This document shows, in pieces, positions 12,941 through 24,159 of a DNA stretch of 64,000 nucleotides (positions are counted from its first letter, which is position 1; the number at the start of each line of letters is the position of its first letter). The notes under the pieces are model-generated. The model made no database searches, was not told the origin of the DNA, and worked only from the letters and a program-made list of their open reading frames with translations. This DNA is from Osedax fenrisi (lineage: Eukaryota; Annelida; Polychaeta; Sabellida; Siboglinidae): NCBI GenBank assembly GCA_964019155.1, contig OZ025241.1, positions 53,234,808 through 53,298,807 on the forward strand, written 5' to 3'. A program made the position numbers and the translations under genes.

Positions 12941-15303
12941 GGGAATATAGTTACCTTTAGTACAGTTAGCTCCGGCAAATCTCTCAATGCAATTACACTG
13001 ATGGAAGTTAGGGTAGTCGACGCATTTACCCTTCTTGCCGCATGGGTTGTAGTTGCATAGTTTAGTTCCTGCGCAACGAAGTGAGCTTGTGTAACATTGT
13101 GAATAATATAGTATTGTGAAAGGTATTGTTAATACATCGAAATATGTACTATTTGTTATCTGTTGACAGTCGATATATAGATTACGATATCGTATGTCCT
13201 TTAAAGTCTATTTACGTAAGACAACAACGACATTATTAAATATAACTATGAAGACATTTAGGAGGAACAACATATTTCATAAAAGAATAAAAAAATGGAA
13301 AGCAAATTCCTTATAATCGATTATTAATATTATTATTATTTTTTTTATTATTTTTTTAATATTTTTTTTTGTATTATTATTTTTATTATTATTATTATTG
13401 ATTATTATAATTAAGTATGATTATGACTAATAATGAAGTATGATTATTACTTATGATTATGTACGATTATTACATGGCTAACCTCCGCAAATAATGATTC
13501 CGATATCGACGGCGAAAGAGCGCAGTTTTGACCATCCGGACAACTGGAACAGGTTATTGTTCAGCGGGTAACTGACCAGTCCGTTGATCTCTATGGGGTT
13601 GTACCACGTGCCTATTATCGCCACCATAACCTGTACGTTTATATTACGTAACTTCCTGGCTTCCTCCATCGCCTGTAGTCGTAATGTAAGGTATCAAATA
13701 TACGTGTAGTTTTGTTTAGTTTATAAATGTATACAATTGTACATATATATCATATTTTATATTCTATATGTTAGTTATAACCATATATGGTATTACTTTA
13801 TTATTAAAGTTATAAAGTTATGAATGACTTTTGACACGTGTGATATCAAACATCTAAAGTAAATCGCGGAATCTGCGGCATTCCATTGAGAAGTATTTAT
13901 TACGGTGGGGGGCTGGGCGAGTATCAGGCAAACATTCTATAATAAGTGTTGCAATAAATCGTGCACCAGCGTGATTTAAAAAACCGGTTCAAACCGGTTA
14001 TTCAATAATCATCTCGCGTTACTACTATCAAATATGCAATAATTATAATTAATTTCAGGATTTAATAGTAATAAACAATGTATTATTATGAGAAATAGTT
14101 GCACGTAGTGACTATGTACGTATATGTAACTCTCGTGTATGGCACACACGCACACACACACATACACACACACGCACACACACACATACACACACACGCA
14201 CACACACACACATATTGTGAACACCAAGTATTACTGTATGGCATCAATTTAGTAATATATAATATTTAAACTCGATAATTTATTATAATTATTAGTAGTA
14301 TTAGTATTATATGTATATTATAAATAAAATAATATAATTAATATCATAAATTAATATTTAAAGAGATATATATATACACATATATACAAATGTATAATTA
14401 TTATACTCATGTTTACCTCTTTCGAGTTAGATTCTCCGTTGATATACGAGTCACCGTTAGTGACGATGAGAACCATCTTGGGTGTACCCCTACGACTTCC
14501 GGAGCTGAGGGTGAACATCTCCTCGCGAGCTGTTCGCAGGGAGTCGGCTATGTTACGTGAGCCCCCCGTGTATTTCAGCTGCGAGATCGCGTTCAGAGCC
14601 TGGCTGTTCTTCGAGTAACTGTCAACGGGTATTCGGAGCGTTGTAGTAAATGAAACGGTTTCATCGATGTACATTGTACACTGTACAATGTACAATGTAC
14701 AGTGTAGGATGTACACTGTACGTTGTACAGTTTACATTGTAAATTGTACGGTCATTTTTAAATATCGTAAAGTTAATTCGAGTAAAATTCGTAATTTTTA
14801 ATTAGGTCGCGTATGAATGATTTAAAATGATATAATAGTGTACGTATACGTATACATTACTGCTTTAAGGTATACATTAATGCATACATTACTGCGTTAA
14901 GGTATACATTAATGCATACATTACTGCGTTAAGGTATACATTAATGCATACATTACTGCGTTAAGGTATACATTAATCTATTAACACAGATTGTTTACGT
15001 TTTTTTAAATAAATTGATGGTTATTATTTTTCCTAATTATGTAATATTATATTTGTATTAAATTACTAAATTATTAGTATTATTTGAAATTATAATTTAA
15101 AATATATAACACGAATCGAGTCTAATGCATATTTATAACACTATATTTATTAGAGAATAACTGATAACTATTTATGCACATTAATACATAATGTTCATAT
15201 ATAGTAGATATATTTTAAAAGTAAGACTATAAAATGTTATTTAATGTTAATAGGTGTTCACTTTACACATAAAATCTATTAATATATATTTTCTATCGTT
15301 CAA

Positions 15304-15349
<46 letters not shown>

Positions 15350-17851
15350 ACGATAGAGTCATTTTCGTAGACCTATGATATATGAGTGATGATATTTATT
15401 ATCGTTTAGAATTTCATTTATTTGATTTACAACAACCGGTAGATATTCGCATTATCGCTTACTGTTTGAATTCTTTATGCATTTATGGCCCGAGATATTT
15501 TATCTTTAAGGTGAAGCTGTTATCTTATTTTCCACGACGTAAGATTTATTAAACGTCTATTTACGTACTATTTATGAAATATAATAACAACTTTAATTAT
15601 ATAAAAGAAATATAATAATAAATATAGATAAATAATGTATGTTATTTGTTCAATAATGTGTGGTTAACAATGGGGCTGACAAATTGTAAATATATTATAG
15701 GATACTATAATATACTATAGGTTACTATAGTACATAGTATCGTGTAATATCATATGTTAAACACATAGATATTACATTAGTTTTAGTAATGGTATAATGA
15801 CAAATATTAAATATCATAACGTAAAGTATACTTGTATACAAGCGTAGCTAACGTGTTCAGATAGAAGGCGATGTTAGCCTGATTTCCGATAGTGATCAGT
15901 CCCATCCGGGTACTCGAGTGGTCGAGGTCAACGTAGGTCACGAGGTCAGAGGCGAAGGACTTCATGGAATCGGTGAAGTGACCGTGTCCCACAGACTGGG
16001 AAGAGTCCAGAATCAATACTAGGTCCATCTCCTTCTCGCAATCTGTGCAAGGGGTAGTCATGTAGGTGATAGGGGTATTACTATATTAGTACACAAAGTT
16101 ATAGTTATGTAATACTACTACTTCTACTACTATTACAGTATATTAATATTACGCAATATCATTACTATTCGTTCTAATATGTACACCCATATATGGGCTT
16201 TTTTCAAACCGAACGTTATATCGTTATGAATACTCGCGCGCGTTACTGCGCTGCGTTACTTATGCTTCGTTACTTATTATTCGTTACTTATGGTTCGTTA
16301 CTAGTACTCTACTAACGTGGCACATCCACGATAGCCGTGGTCATCGGGGCGAAAGTGGTGCTAGGGAAACACGTGGTCTTAACAAGACTGTCCAAGATGG
16401 TCTCCAGTTGGGTGTACTGGTCGACCTGGAACACCGTCTGATGGAGGTCGGTCTCGGTGGCTATCTGCTTCAACTGGGTTGAGTTCACTTGATCGGTTAC
16501 GCCCACCGACAACATCGTCACGCCTGAGTAACGGTGCGTGGGTTTAACGTAATGTAATGTAATTAATGGCATTAATGTAATGTACTTAATGGTATTAATG
16601 TAATGTACTTAATGGTATTAATGTAATGTACTTAATGGTATTAATGTAATGTACTTAATGGCATTAATGTAATGTACTTAATGGTATTAATGTAATGTAC
16701 TTAATGGTATTAATAATTAAGTACGTTTGCGGGGATACGTGTCTTTGAGGTATGTGAACAGATATAGGCGCTCACATTCGCTAGCGATGATATCAATATA
16801 AGTGAATGTGTACGTAATGTCTACCTAATAGGTATACACGAGTGTTTGTAGGTTTATATGTGTTACCGCGCCGCACGGTTTACACGTCGTGCATATCAAC
16901 GATGTTATAGGTATGATGACGTCACTATATGACGTCATGGTATGCACTCGGCGTTACCTATCAGCGTAATGGTCAACGTAGAGGTCATATTATTGTAATT
17001 TAATCTGGTAATCTATAGAGCTATATATGGCTAATGATATATCTGGTCACTGAATACATTGGATACGGCTGAATAGCTGATACAAGTGGACTAGTGGTCA
17101 ACGACGCCTCGACTGACCACTACTACTGACCACTACTACTGGTCACTACTAACCCATGTGTTTAGATTCGGCTGCATATCTGCCCAGTAGATGGGTATCA
17201 CGTGTCGAAGCTCCGTCAGTGATAACAATACCTATATTGTTAGCCTTGGGTCTGTCTCCGTTCTGACGTTGGAACACCTCGTGCATCATCTTGTAGAGGC
17301 CGCCACTGGTGTTTGTTACGCCCCCTATGTATTCTATCGACATGATCTTCTTCTTCATCTGTGGGCGGGGCGGGAGGGGCGGGGCATTAGTTTAGATACG
17401 CCTACATTCGTTAGTAGCGCGATGACATCGAGATATACTTGTTGTTATCACGATAGAGGTGGTGACGTCATCGGAATGTGTAATAGTGCGTGTACATTAC
17501 TATTACGTAATCAATATATTATTGGTTATCAATCATCCATATACGCTTCTGAGAGCCGATGCTTTTTATAATAATGGAAATACTTATATATATATAAATT
17601 CTAACTTTCTCTTTCTCTCTATATATATATATATAATACTGTTTGATATATTAGGTGATTTATTATTTATTCATCGGCTAAAATGATATGTTATTATATA
17701 TAATATATGATATAATGTGGCGTAAGGTCGCGTATGTGATATTCACCTGTAGGTATGCGATACTATATTTAGACTTCTGCTTAAATATACATATGTATAT
17801 TGTGAATATACCACCATATAAGTATATACAAACGGATACACACACATATAT

Positions 17852-17911
<60 letters not shown>

Positions 17912-18197
17912 TACATTTAACCTAGATATATAGACGATGGTAAATTGCATATTTACTATATACCCTGTAGTCATTCTATAATAATATATCATAGTATATA
18001 TAATAGTATATATGTATAGCTGGTTATCCTCATCTAAACTAATAACTACTTCGTATTACCTAGCTACACACCTATCGATATCAGAGAATATAGCGTAAAC
18101 TGTATACACGTTAAGTTTAGTTGTAATACAATACTGTGCGAGTGTGCGAGTGTGCGAGTGTGTGTGAGTATGCGCTCGCAAATATGTGTGCAACTAT

Positions 18198-18230
<33 letters not shown>

Positions 18231-18888
18231 TATATTTATATTGGCGCACAAATATGTGTCCCTTTAAACAAAACCTATAACTAAATATACATAAATGAAA
18301 TATTTTTAAGATATGTTGCAATATTTCGTGCAACATTTCGTGCATCATTTCGTGCAACATTGATGCCACACGAAACTCTTCTCAAACTCTTTTGTATACG
18401 TGCCCATCGTGTTTAAGTGAATAAAAACGCATTGTCTACGTAACACACCGTAACACAATGGAGCAACACAATGGAGCAACACAATGGAGCAACACAACTG
18501 AGCAGAACAATGCGATGTAACGCGATGCCAAGACGTGTCAAATATAGGTAGATGACGGAGTGCTATCGAGAGCTTTATGATTAAGGGGGCGTATACTTGA
18601 GGTTAACATGGGCGTGTACATTGTTTGTACAAGGATATGTCCTTGGTTTATGTTTAGGCGAATATATATGTTGATAAAGCTAGTAATGTATGTTAGTATA
18701 CTATAGTATACTATAGTAGAGTATACTATAGTAGAGGTAGTATACTAATATTAAAGTAGTATTAGTGGTGGTAGAATATTTATATATATATATATATATA
18801 TATATTCATCTGGGGTATATTGCTCAGTGGGACAACCAAAAGCTAGTAAGCCAGAAGTCCCGAGTATCCGCTATGTATATTGTATTCA

Positions 18889-18951
<63 letters not shown>

Positions 18952-19310
18952 AGATGTAAAAAAAAATATCTATATTTATTTATTTATATATATATATTAA
19001 ACGGGCACAATAACTACCACTACGAATACAACTATCATCGGCACTGCAGTTAAACATATCACGGAGAGGTAACGCATAACTCGCGAGTATCGTATTACCC
19101 CGGTTACAACGAAGCCCGGTTACAACGAAGCTCGCGTACAACGTGCTTATTAATAACAATACTAAAGAACACACGAACACTACGTCGCGTGTACGGTTTC
19201 ATAATAGGGGACCTGTCACTTCCTTATATGGTAACGCAACTCGGGTTTCATCGCATTATACACTACACGTTTAAACATACACACATATATGTATACACAC
19301 ATATTATATA

Positions 19311-19396
<86 letters not shown>

Positions 19397-20543
19397 AATA
19401 CTATATATGGTATATGATGAATGTTCGATGCATTTATTATATTAAGAGTATTATATCACAATGTTGCTAACATATTATGTTAACAAACTATACTTTTTGT
19501 TGCGGTGGCAGGTGTAAATATAGTATACTTATAATAGTTATATTATTATATTTATAATTATCATATTTAAATAATAATCTATATTATATAATATAATCGA
19601 TGTGGTTGATAACATATATCAGTTGTATGTGAATATTTCTATATTAAAGTGTATTGCCACATTATCACATTGTATGTAATGCATTTCTATACAAATTGTT
19701 AATGCATATTTACAAATAAATACAATATTACTTGTACCTACTATTAATACAAATTGTTTTATTTTCATAGTTTAATATAAAATATCATTTTAGATATGAT
19801 ATCAAAAATGCAAGATATTCAAATATTAAATTGACAACATTGTAATATTGTAGTATAGGCGTTCAATTGTATCTAAATGCATTCAATGAAATAGGTAAAC
19901 TAACACTTTCTTTATCGAAAACATCGTCGAGTTGGAAGATAACGGTTCCTTTGTTCGAGAAGGTGATAACGGAAGCTCTGGTACTCATCCTCCCGATGGG
20001 CAGGAAGTCGATGATGGAGTTCACGAAGGTCAGAATCTTGGCCCAATTGTCGACGTTCGCGTCGTTAATAGAACCACTTCCGTCCAGCAAGAAGCAGATG
20101 TCGCTCTGTTTCTCACAATCTGTGATCGTACATTAGTGATGCGTTAGTCATACCTTAGTTATATACATGCATATAATATATATATATATAATCTAAAAAT
20201 AAATATGATAGTTTACTGTCCAACAGAGTAGTTGAAATGTGGAATTTTTCATGGAACTTTTTAAACATAATAAACCTTGGACCATTAATTAGGCCGTTAA
20301 CAAGATCTATAGCCCCTAGTATGGGCTATGGAATCCTTAAGAACAGAAGACGAACGTGATCAAGTTCTCGATTTACGAGAGATGACGGCTGTACTACGGC
20401 CTACTTTACATAACAACACGTGATGTGTACGCTAATAACGTACGCTAATAACTTCATTATGATTATTATTTAGTACCATAACAGCGATAACATCGTTATG
20501 TGCTATATATAGACATATACAATCAGACATATGACATGTGAAA

Positions 20544-20605
<62 letters not shown>

Positions 20606-22802
20606 TTATATATATATATGAATGACTAATATAAAATGGCGTGAATCAATATATGAAAAAGTGTAAATTATTACAATATTCGACTACAATTCATCATCAC
20701 GAGCGAATAATCAATACAAGGTACAATGCATTAGGTATATTACCTATAAGCACCTATAGGGCCTATGTACTCACTGCATATTTAATATGCATCGGGAGTT
20801 TAGACACACGCTAATGTATACATAGGTTCCCTTCATGCACGTGTGCAAGTGACTATCACTTATATTAATTAAATTCACTCAACCGTAACGTTAATTAATC
20901 TATCAATATGTATTCAATATCGACTTAATATTAGTTATAAATTCGATAAAAAACACTAATTATAATTATATATATATAACTATTTAGTTGTATACGTATT
21001 AACATCCCAACACCGAGCCCCATAGCCCCCATAGACCCCATAGACCCCCATAGTCCCCCATAGTCCCCCCCACTTACTTTGAGGTCCGGTGACGCTGGTA
21101 GGTGGAGCCGTAGTCATTACTGGTTCGCAGGTCTGTTTCAACAGCATCTTAACGATGTCAGTCAGCTCGGTGAACTGGGCCACGTTGAACGTATTGAAGC
21201 TCTCCGGATAGCTGGCTAACGCCTCGAGCTCTGATTGGTCGATACTGGAGGTGATTCCCACGGCCAACATTCTGACTCCGTTATTCTTTGATTCCTGGGC
21301 GTACTTCCGGGTTAGGTGGACGTCGCGGGTCGCCTTTCCGTCGGTGATGATTATGGCGATATTGTCTACCTGTATCGTGGTGGACATTCTATATTAAAAC
21401 TAATTTATATATATATGTATATACTGGCAATATCCCGAAAGACCCGGGTATTATTTTGAAGTATTATGGAAAATAAAGAAAGAAAATTGAAAATGAATCT
21501 TAAAATAAAAAACAATGACATTAAATGATTCCAATAAACTATTTTTATATGCTATAATATTCTATGTAGGATAGATAATTGACATGTGACTAACGTTAGG
21601 TCTGTCTCCGTTCTGAGGCTTGAAGATCACGCTGTTCATCTGATAAAGACCACCGGAAGTGTTAGTGTTGCCATCCCTGTATTCGAGGCGGTCAATCCTT
21701 TTCTGTATACGGAGGTAGGGATGTAGGCATTCATGTAGCCATAGTGATTATAATAACTGTGTAATTATATATCTTTTTCGAATTAACAAACTATTCGAGG
21801 TAAATAAATATCATTTATAATAAACAATGTTAAACTCTTTATACGAATTCCACGATACTATACTATCTTTATAAACTTATTAATATGATATTGGAATCGT
21901 TGTACGTAATAGAATAATATGTGTATGAAAACACAAAGTATGTGTTAATGGACTACAATAACAACATAATCTGGGAATCGATATTATTGTGAAGCCCTTT
22001 AGGGGGAAAAAGCACATTGATATTATAAACTAGAAAACGACAGAGAAATCAAACAAAATTATTCTAATAAATATTATTAATATTGTGTTATATTTGTTAG
22101 GCGCTAACCTTAAGAGAGTCGACATCGTAGAACTCGTTAAGTTTAGCATCAACGTAGCCCTCATTAGCGAAGGTCACGAGGGCTACCCTAGCTCTCCTCT
22201 TCCCTATCACGAGTAGGTCAACGAAATTCTATTTATAGAAGTGAATCGAATTAATGAACAATGTACTACTATTAATTGAATTAATAAACTATACTGTCGT
22301 GGTAATAATTTTACTTTAATTTTACTTTACTTTTACTTATAATATACGTAATTTTAATATAGATGTTTTTATTAGTTTGTATTGCTCTAAAATATTACAT
22401 ATATTATTAACTTTGAAGTTAGCACATTTATTTAAATAACCTTTATGAAGTTTTTAACTAAAGCCCAGTTTCCTTTATCTAGTTCATTGATACTTCCAGA
22501 AGAGTCTATCACGAACGTAATATCCGCTTGTAGATAACACTCTGAGAGAATAAAATATATATAAAATACACGACAAAAAAATTAAATAGGTAAACATAGA
22601 TATATTGGTTATTGTTTTATTGTAATTAACTATTTACCTATACACTTTATTATACAAATAAGGTAACAACTATTTGACTCGTTTAAAAGAACTATACATG
22701 ATATACTTTGCACTAACTTTCAGATAAGGCGATAGAAGATGCATACGTATTACAGACGATGCAGACTAACAGAAGTCCTGCGCATATCTTAGTTAGACTC
22801 AT
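6576..22802 (-). CDS. Secreted multi-vWA/EGF protein, 25 coding exons
   Basis: I joined 25 coding exons: 22718-22802, 22441-22541, 22109-22228, 21595-21702, 21078-21369, 19905-20119, 17154-17358, 16317-16523, 15853-16042, 14417-14618, 13483-13672, 12955-13068, 11762-12084, 11368-11470, 10974-11153, 10562-10675, 10107-10279, 9699-9807, 9371-9495, 8945-9110, 8564-8677, 7834-8033, 7456-7590, 7034-7194 and 6576-6660. They sum to 4017 nt and give 1338 residues with no internal stop. The order is signal peptide, three vWA domains, then EGF-vWA three times. All internal domain boundaries fall in phase-1 introns, as expected for shuffled extracellular modules. vWA domains bind ligands through a metal site (MIDAS), so a matrix or adhesion role is likely (matrilin- or collagen-like vWA proteins are relatives by domain type). 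I cannot name an orthologue. Ends and order were inferred without transcripts. Confidence 0.88.
8564..8677 (-). CDS. Calcium-binding EGF domain 3 (one 114-bp exon)
   Basis: This phase 1-1 exon encodes residues about 1108-1146. It begins DVDEC and contains CINQIKRFECRC, which fits the hydroxylation and calcium-binding pattern C-x-N-x4-F-x-C-x-C. It is the only one of the three EGF modules with the complete signature. A duplicated G-rich stretch (GGTGGGGGGCACTA, 8506 and 8538) lies just beyond its donor. Confidence 0.9.
8945..10279 (-). CDS. vWA domain 5 (4 exons)
   Basis: Residues about 917-1108 come from 10107-10279, 9699-9807, 9371-9495 and 8945-9110. The MIDAS is complete: DASGS at 929-933, THT at 1000-1002 and TDG at 1032-1034. 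Reading past 10107 gives a longer open frame, but the GTCAGT donor there joins cleanly to FNLDSY in the next exon and restores the domain's third strand. The third exon starts at 9495 (acceptor CACACAG) in the frame needed after a phase-1 donor. Confidence 0.88.
9140..9262. repeat. GTTGGACAG-type minisatellite
   Basis: About ten imperfect units of roughly 10-12 bp built on GTTGGACAG, GTTGGATAG and GTGGACAG lie in the vWA5 intron between the 9371-9495 and 8945-9110 exons. The strand composition is strongly G-rich on plus. Confidence 0.8.
10562..10675 (-). CDS. EGF-like domain 2 (one 114-bp exon)
   Basis: This phase 1-1 exon encodes residues about 879-917 with six cysteines in EGF spacing (PCKNNPCKNKGEC at the start, CAC pair). 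It has serine where calcium-binding EGFs carry aspartate or asparagine, so the calcium-binding signature is incomplete. The donor is GTTAGT. Confidence 0.9.
10974..12084 (-). CDS. vWA domain 4, MIDAS degenerate (3 exons)
   Basis: Residues about 677-879 come from 11762-12084, 11368-11470 and 10974-11153. The first motif is DVSRN (689-693), with asparagine in place of the last serine. The threonine loop is changed to GNTPDYENAL, while the TD pair at 795-796 remains. The domain is the most divergent of the six. Its first exon is 323 bp and fuses what are two exons in vWA3, vWA5 and vWA6. It ends in phase 1 at a GTCAGT donor before EGF2. Confidence 0.87.
12690..12741. repeat. (ACT)n microsatellite
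   Basis: A run of TAC/ACT trinucleotides with a few interruptions, in the intron between EGF1 and vWA4. Confidence 0.85.
12955..13068 (-). CDS. EGF-like domain 1 (one 114-bp exon)
   Basis: A single phase 1-1 exon encodes residues about 639-677 with six cysteines in EGF spacing (C643 to C673, with a CNC pair). The three EGF exons of this gene are all exactly 114 bp, supporting module duplication. It lacks the consensus for aspartate/asparagine hydroxylation, so calcium binding is not indicated. Confidence 0.9.
13483..16042 (-). CDS. vWA domain 3, MIDAS partly lost (3 exons)
   Basis: Residues about 445-639 come from 15853-16042, 14417-14618 and 13483-13672. The first MIDAS element is kept (DSSQS, 457-461), but the usual second threonine is replaced (loop GGSRNIADSL, isoleucine at 531) and the TDG aspartate is replaced by asparagine (TNG, 561-563). 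Metal-dependent ligand binding is therefore doubtful, although the fold appears intact. The 15853 donor is GTTAGC in phase 2 and joins a T at 14618 to restore a threonine codon. EGF1 follows directly. Confidence 0.87.
14148..14216. repeat. (CA)n microsatellite
   Basis: A compound CA/CACG/CATA run in the intron between the 14417-14618 and 13483-13672 exons. Its reverse strand makes a spurious valine/cysteine-rich frame. Confidence 0.9.
14851..14976. repeat. 32-bp tandem repeat, 4 copies
   Basis: Units containing CATTACTGCGTTAAGGTATA recur every 32 bp with almost no divergence, in the vWA3 intron between 14618 and 15853. Near-identity points to recent amplification. Confidence 0.9.
16317..20119 (-). 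CDS. vWA domain 2 (3 exons)
   Basis: Residues about 236-445 come from 19905-20119, 17154-17358 and 16317-16523. The MIDAS is complete: DGSGS at 248-252, TNT at 322-324 and TDG at 354-356. A threonine-rich linker follows the terminal cysteine. The second exon joins what are two separate exons in vWA1, so an intron was lost here or gained there. The 2.5-kb intron between the first two exons contains several (TA)n tracts and a tRNA-like fragment. The apparent stop just after the last exon lies within the GTTAGT donor and is not used in this model. Confidence 0.9.
16562..16713. repeat. 23-bp tandem repeat, 6 copies
   Basis: Units of GTAATGTACTTAATGGTATT plus ATT... repeat every 23 bp just inside the intron upstream of the 16317-16523 exon. 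They differ only at one T/C position, so the array is young. Confidence 0.9.
16917..16937. promoter_or_regulatory. Two CRE/ATF palindromes 13 bp apart
   Basis: TGACGTCA occurs at 16917-16924 and again at 16930-16937 in the intron between vWA2 exons. Two more perfect copies occur at 17463-17470 in the preceding intron and at 23812-23819 upstream of the gene. CREB/ATF-type factors bind this site; whether these function is inference. Confidence 0.4.
18440..18500. repeat. Short tandem repeat of AACACAATGGAGC
   Basis: About four 13-bp units lie in the long vWA2 intron. Just before, at 18318-18362, a related short iteration of TTTCGTGCAACA is seen. No coding meaning. Confidence 0.7.
21078..22541 (-). 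CDS. vWA domain 1 (4 exons)
   Basis: Residues about 29-236 are encoded by 22441-22541, 22109-22228, 21595-21702 and 21078-21369. The metal-binding MIDAS motif is complete: DSSGS at residues 41-45, the TNT loop at 115-117 and TDG at 147-149. The domain closes with a cysteine and a threonine/proline-rich linker (TTAPPTSVTGP) before the next domain, and the last exon ends in phase 1 at a GTAAGT donor. It resembles vWA2 closely, including a shared NTSGGLY loop and NGDRP turn, which suggests duplication of one from the other. Confidence 0.9.
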
Positions 22803-22830
22803 GACTCACTCTTATTATCGGTGGTTTTCT
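22718..22830 (-). CDS. vWA/EGF gene: start codon and signal peptide exon
   Basis: The ATG at 22800-22802 opens a 28-residue stretch with a hydrophobic core (GLLLVCIVC) followed by small residues, a typical secretory signal. The exon ends at 22718 in phase 1 at a GTTAGT donor. The bases before the ATG run back to a good acceptor, CCCTTTACAG at 22831-22840, so this exon probably starts at 22830 and a noncoding first exon lies upstream, perhaps in the CpG-rich block at 23.8-24.9 kb. Confidence 0.8.
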
Positions 22831-23248
22831 CTGTAAAGGGTAATTATGTATTATTATTACATTTTTATGTTTATTTAGTATGTACATGGCAGTAAAACTA
22901 GTGCAACATTCTTATTATGATAGGATTACTTTTTATAGGGTCACTTCTTTATAGATAGTATTAATTACGGAATGCTAGGTATGTTCTTCGTATGACAGTT
23001 GTCCTTTATCAGGAGTGTACTGTTATCTACGATCGTGAACAATAGCAACAATGGATTTACGACCCGACCACTTCGAGGTCGTAATAACTATTAAGGAATA
23101 TTCTATAACAATAGGCTAGTGATGCGCAACGATTTTCTGCAGTTATCAATAGATTATAGTTGAAATTAATATAATTTCGGAGTATCTATTTTTGTGCCTT
23201 AAATCTCATAAATATTAAATTAATTGAAATATATATACAGACATATAA

Positions 23249-23280
<32 letters not shown>

Positions 23281-23760
23281 ATCGGTCACAAATGAAGGTA
23301 TTTGTGCGTTAAAACAAGTATGTGTATCGGTCACTAAATCAACACCGATGTAACTGACCACCACTATAGTAACTGACCACCACTATAGTGGACATGACCG
23401 AATTATCGCCCTTCACCATTCTTATTGCACCCCACCCCTTATATTATCACTAACCTCGGGCTATATAGAGGAATTATTTTAAAATTATATCAATATATAT
23501 ATATCACATATATGTGATACTTTTTATATACTAATATTAATTAAATCGAATAAACTACACTATAATTAAATGTAATATATGTATAAGTAGTTTAATGTTA
23601 TTGTAGTACTAATTTAAAATAACCGTTCGCCGAAATATAATTACGCAGCTAATTGGAAGCGAAGTTGACTTCAAATATAGACTATAGTCTCTACTTCTAA
23701 ATATAGAATTCGAATTCTATATTTACACATAGATAATCTCTCTCTCTCTCTCTCTCTATC
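22831..23760. other. Upstream spacer of the vWA gene
   Basis: No coding exon is visible. The stretch contains a direct repeat of GTAACTGACCACCACTATA near 23349-23390, a (TA)n tract near 23257-23279 and a (CT)n run near 23737-23758. A 5' noncoding exon could be hidden here, but its sequence gives no sign of it. Confidence 0.45.
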
Positions 23761-23799
23761 TATATACGTGAACCTAATTAATGACGATAACGGAGGTAA

Positions 23800-24120
23800 T
23801 AACAATATCGGTGACGTCATAGAATCGGCTAAAAACGTTCGGCTATTAATTACCCGCTAGTTCTACGATAGTATCAGCACAGCGGTGGCGGCGGCGATGT
23901 CTTTGTTCGACAGGCCGACATTCTCGTACCGTGTACCCCGTACGGTGGAGGGGGGGTGGGGGGTGTTACCCGCGTCTCATGTGAACGATACACGCATAGG
24001 TAACACCCTCGGGTGATGATGTATACACACACACACATATATATATGTATATATTCTAGCTCGGCTTCTAACTCTAGTAAATATACAAGTGTAAGGTGAC
24101 GTAATGAATAATGATAAATA

Positions 24121-24159
<39 letters not shown>

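Noticed and set aside
17678..17992. Tyrosine/isoleucine-rich frames across (TA)n tracts, also at 592-783, 5800-5991, 37429-37658 and elsewhere
   Set aside because: They simply translate TA repeats as alternating Y and I.
18815..18872. tRNA-like fragment with TTGCTCAGTGGGACA and TCCCGAGTATCC
   Set aside because: Too diverged and too short to assign; no body or tail follows. It may be an old SINE head.
18980..19180. Minus-strand frame with a signal-peptide-like start and several cysteines, inside a vWA gene intron
   Set aside because: It would have to start at GTG (19178-19180), directly after a TAG; there is no ATG before the hydrophobic part and no acceptor is evident. Probably chance.
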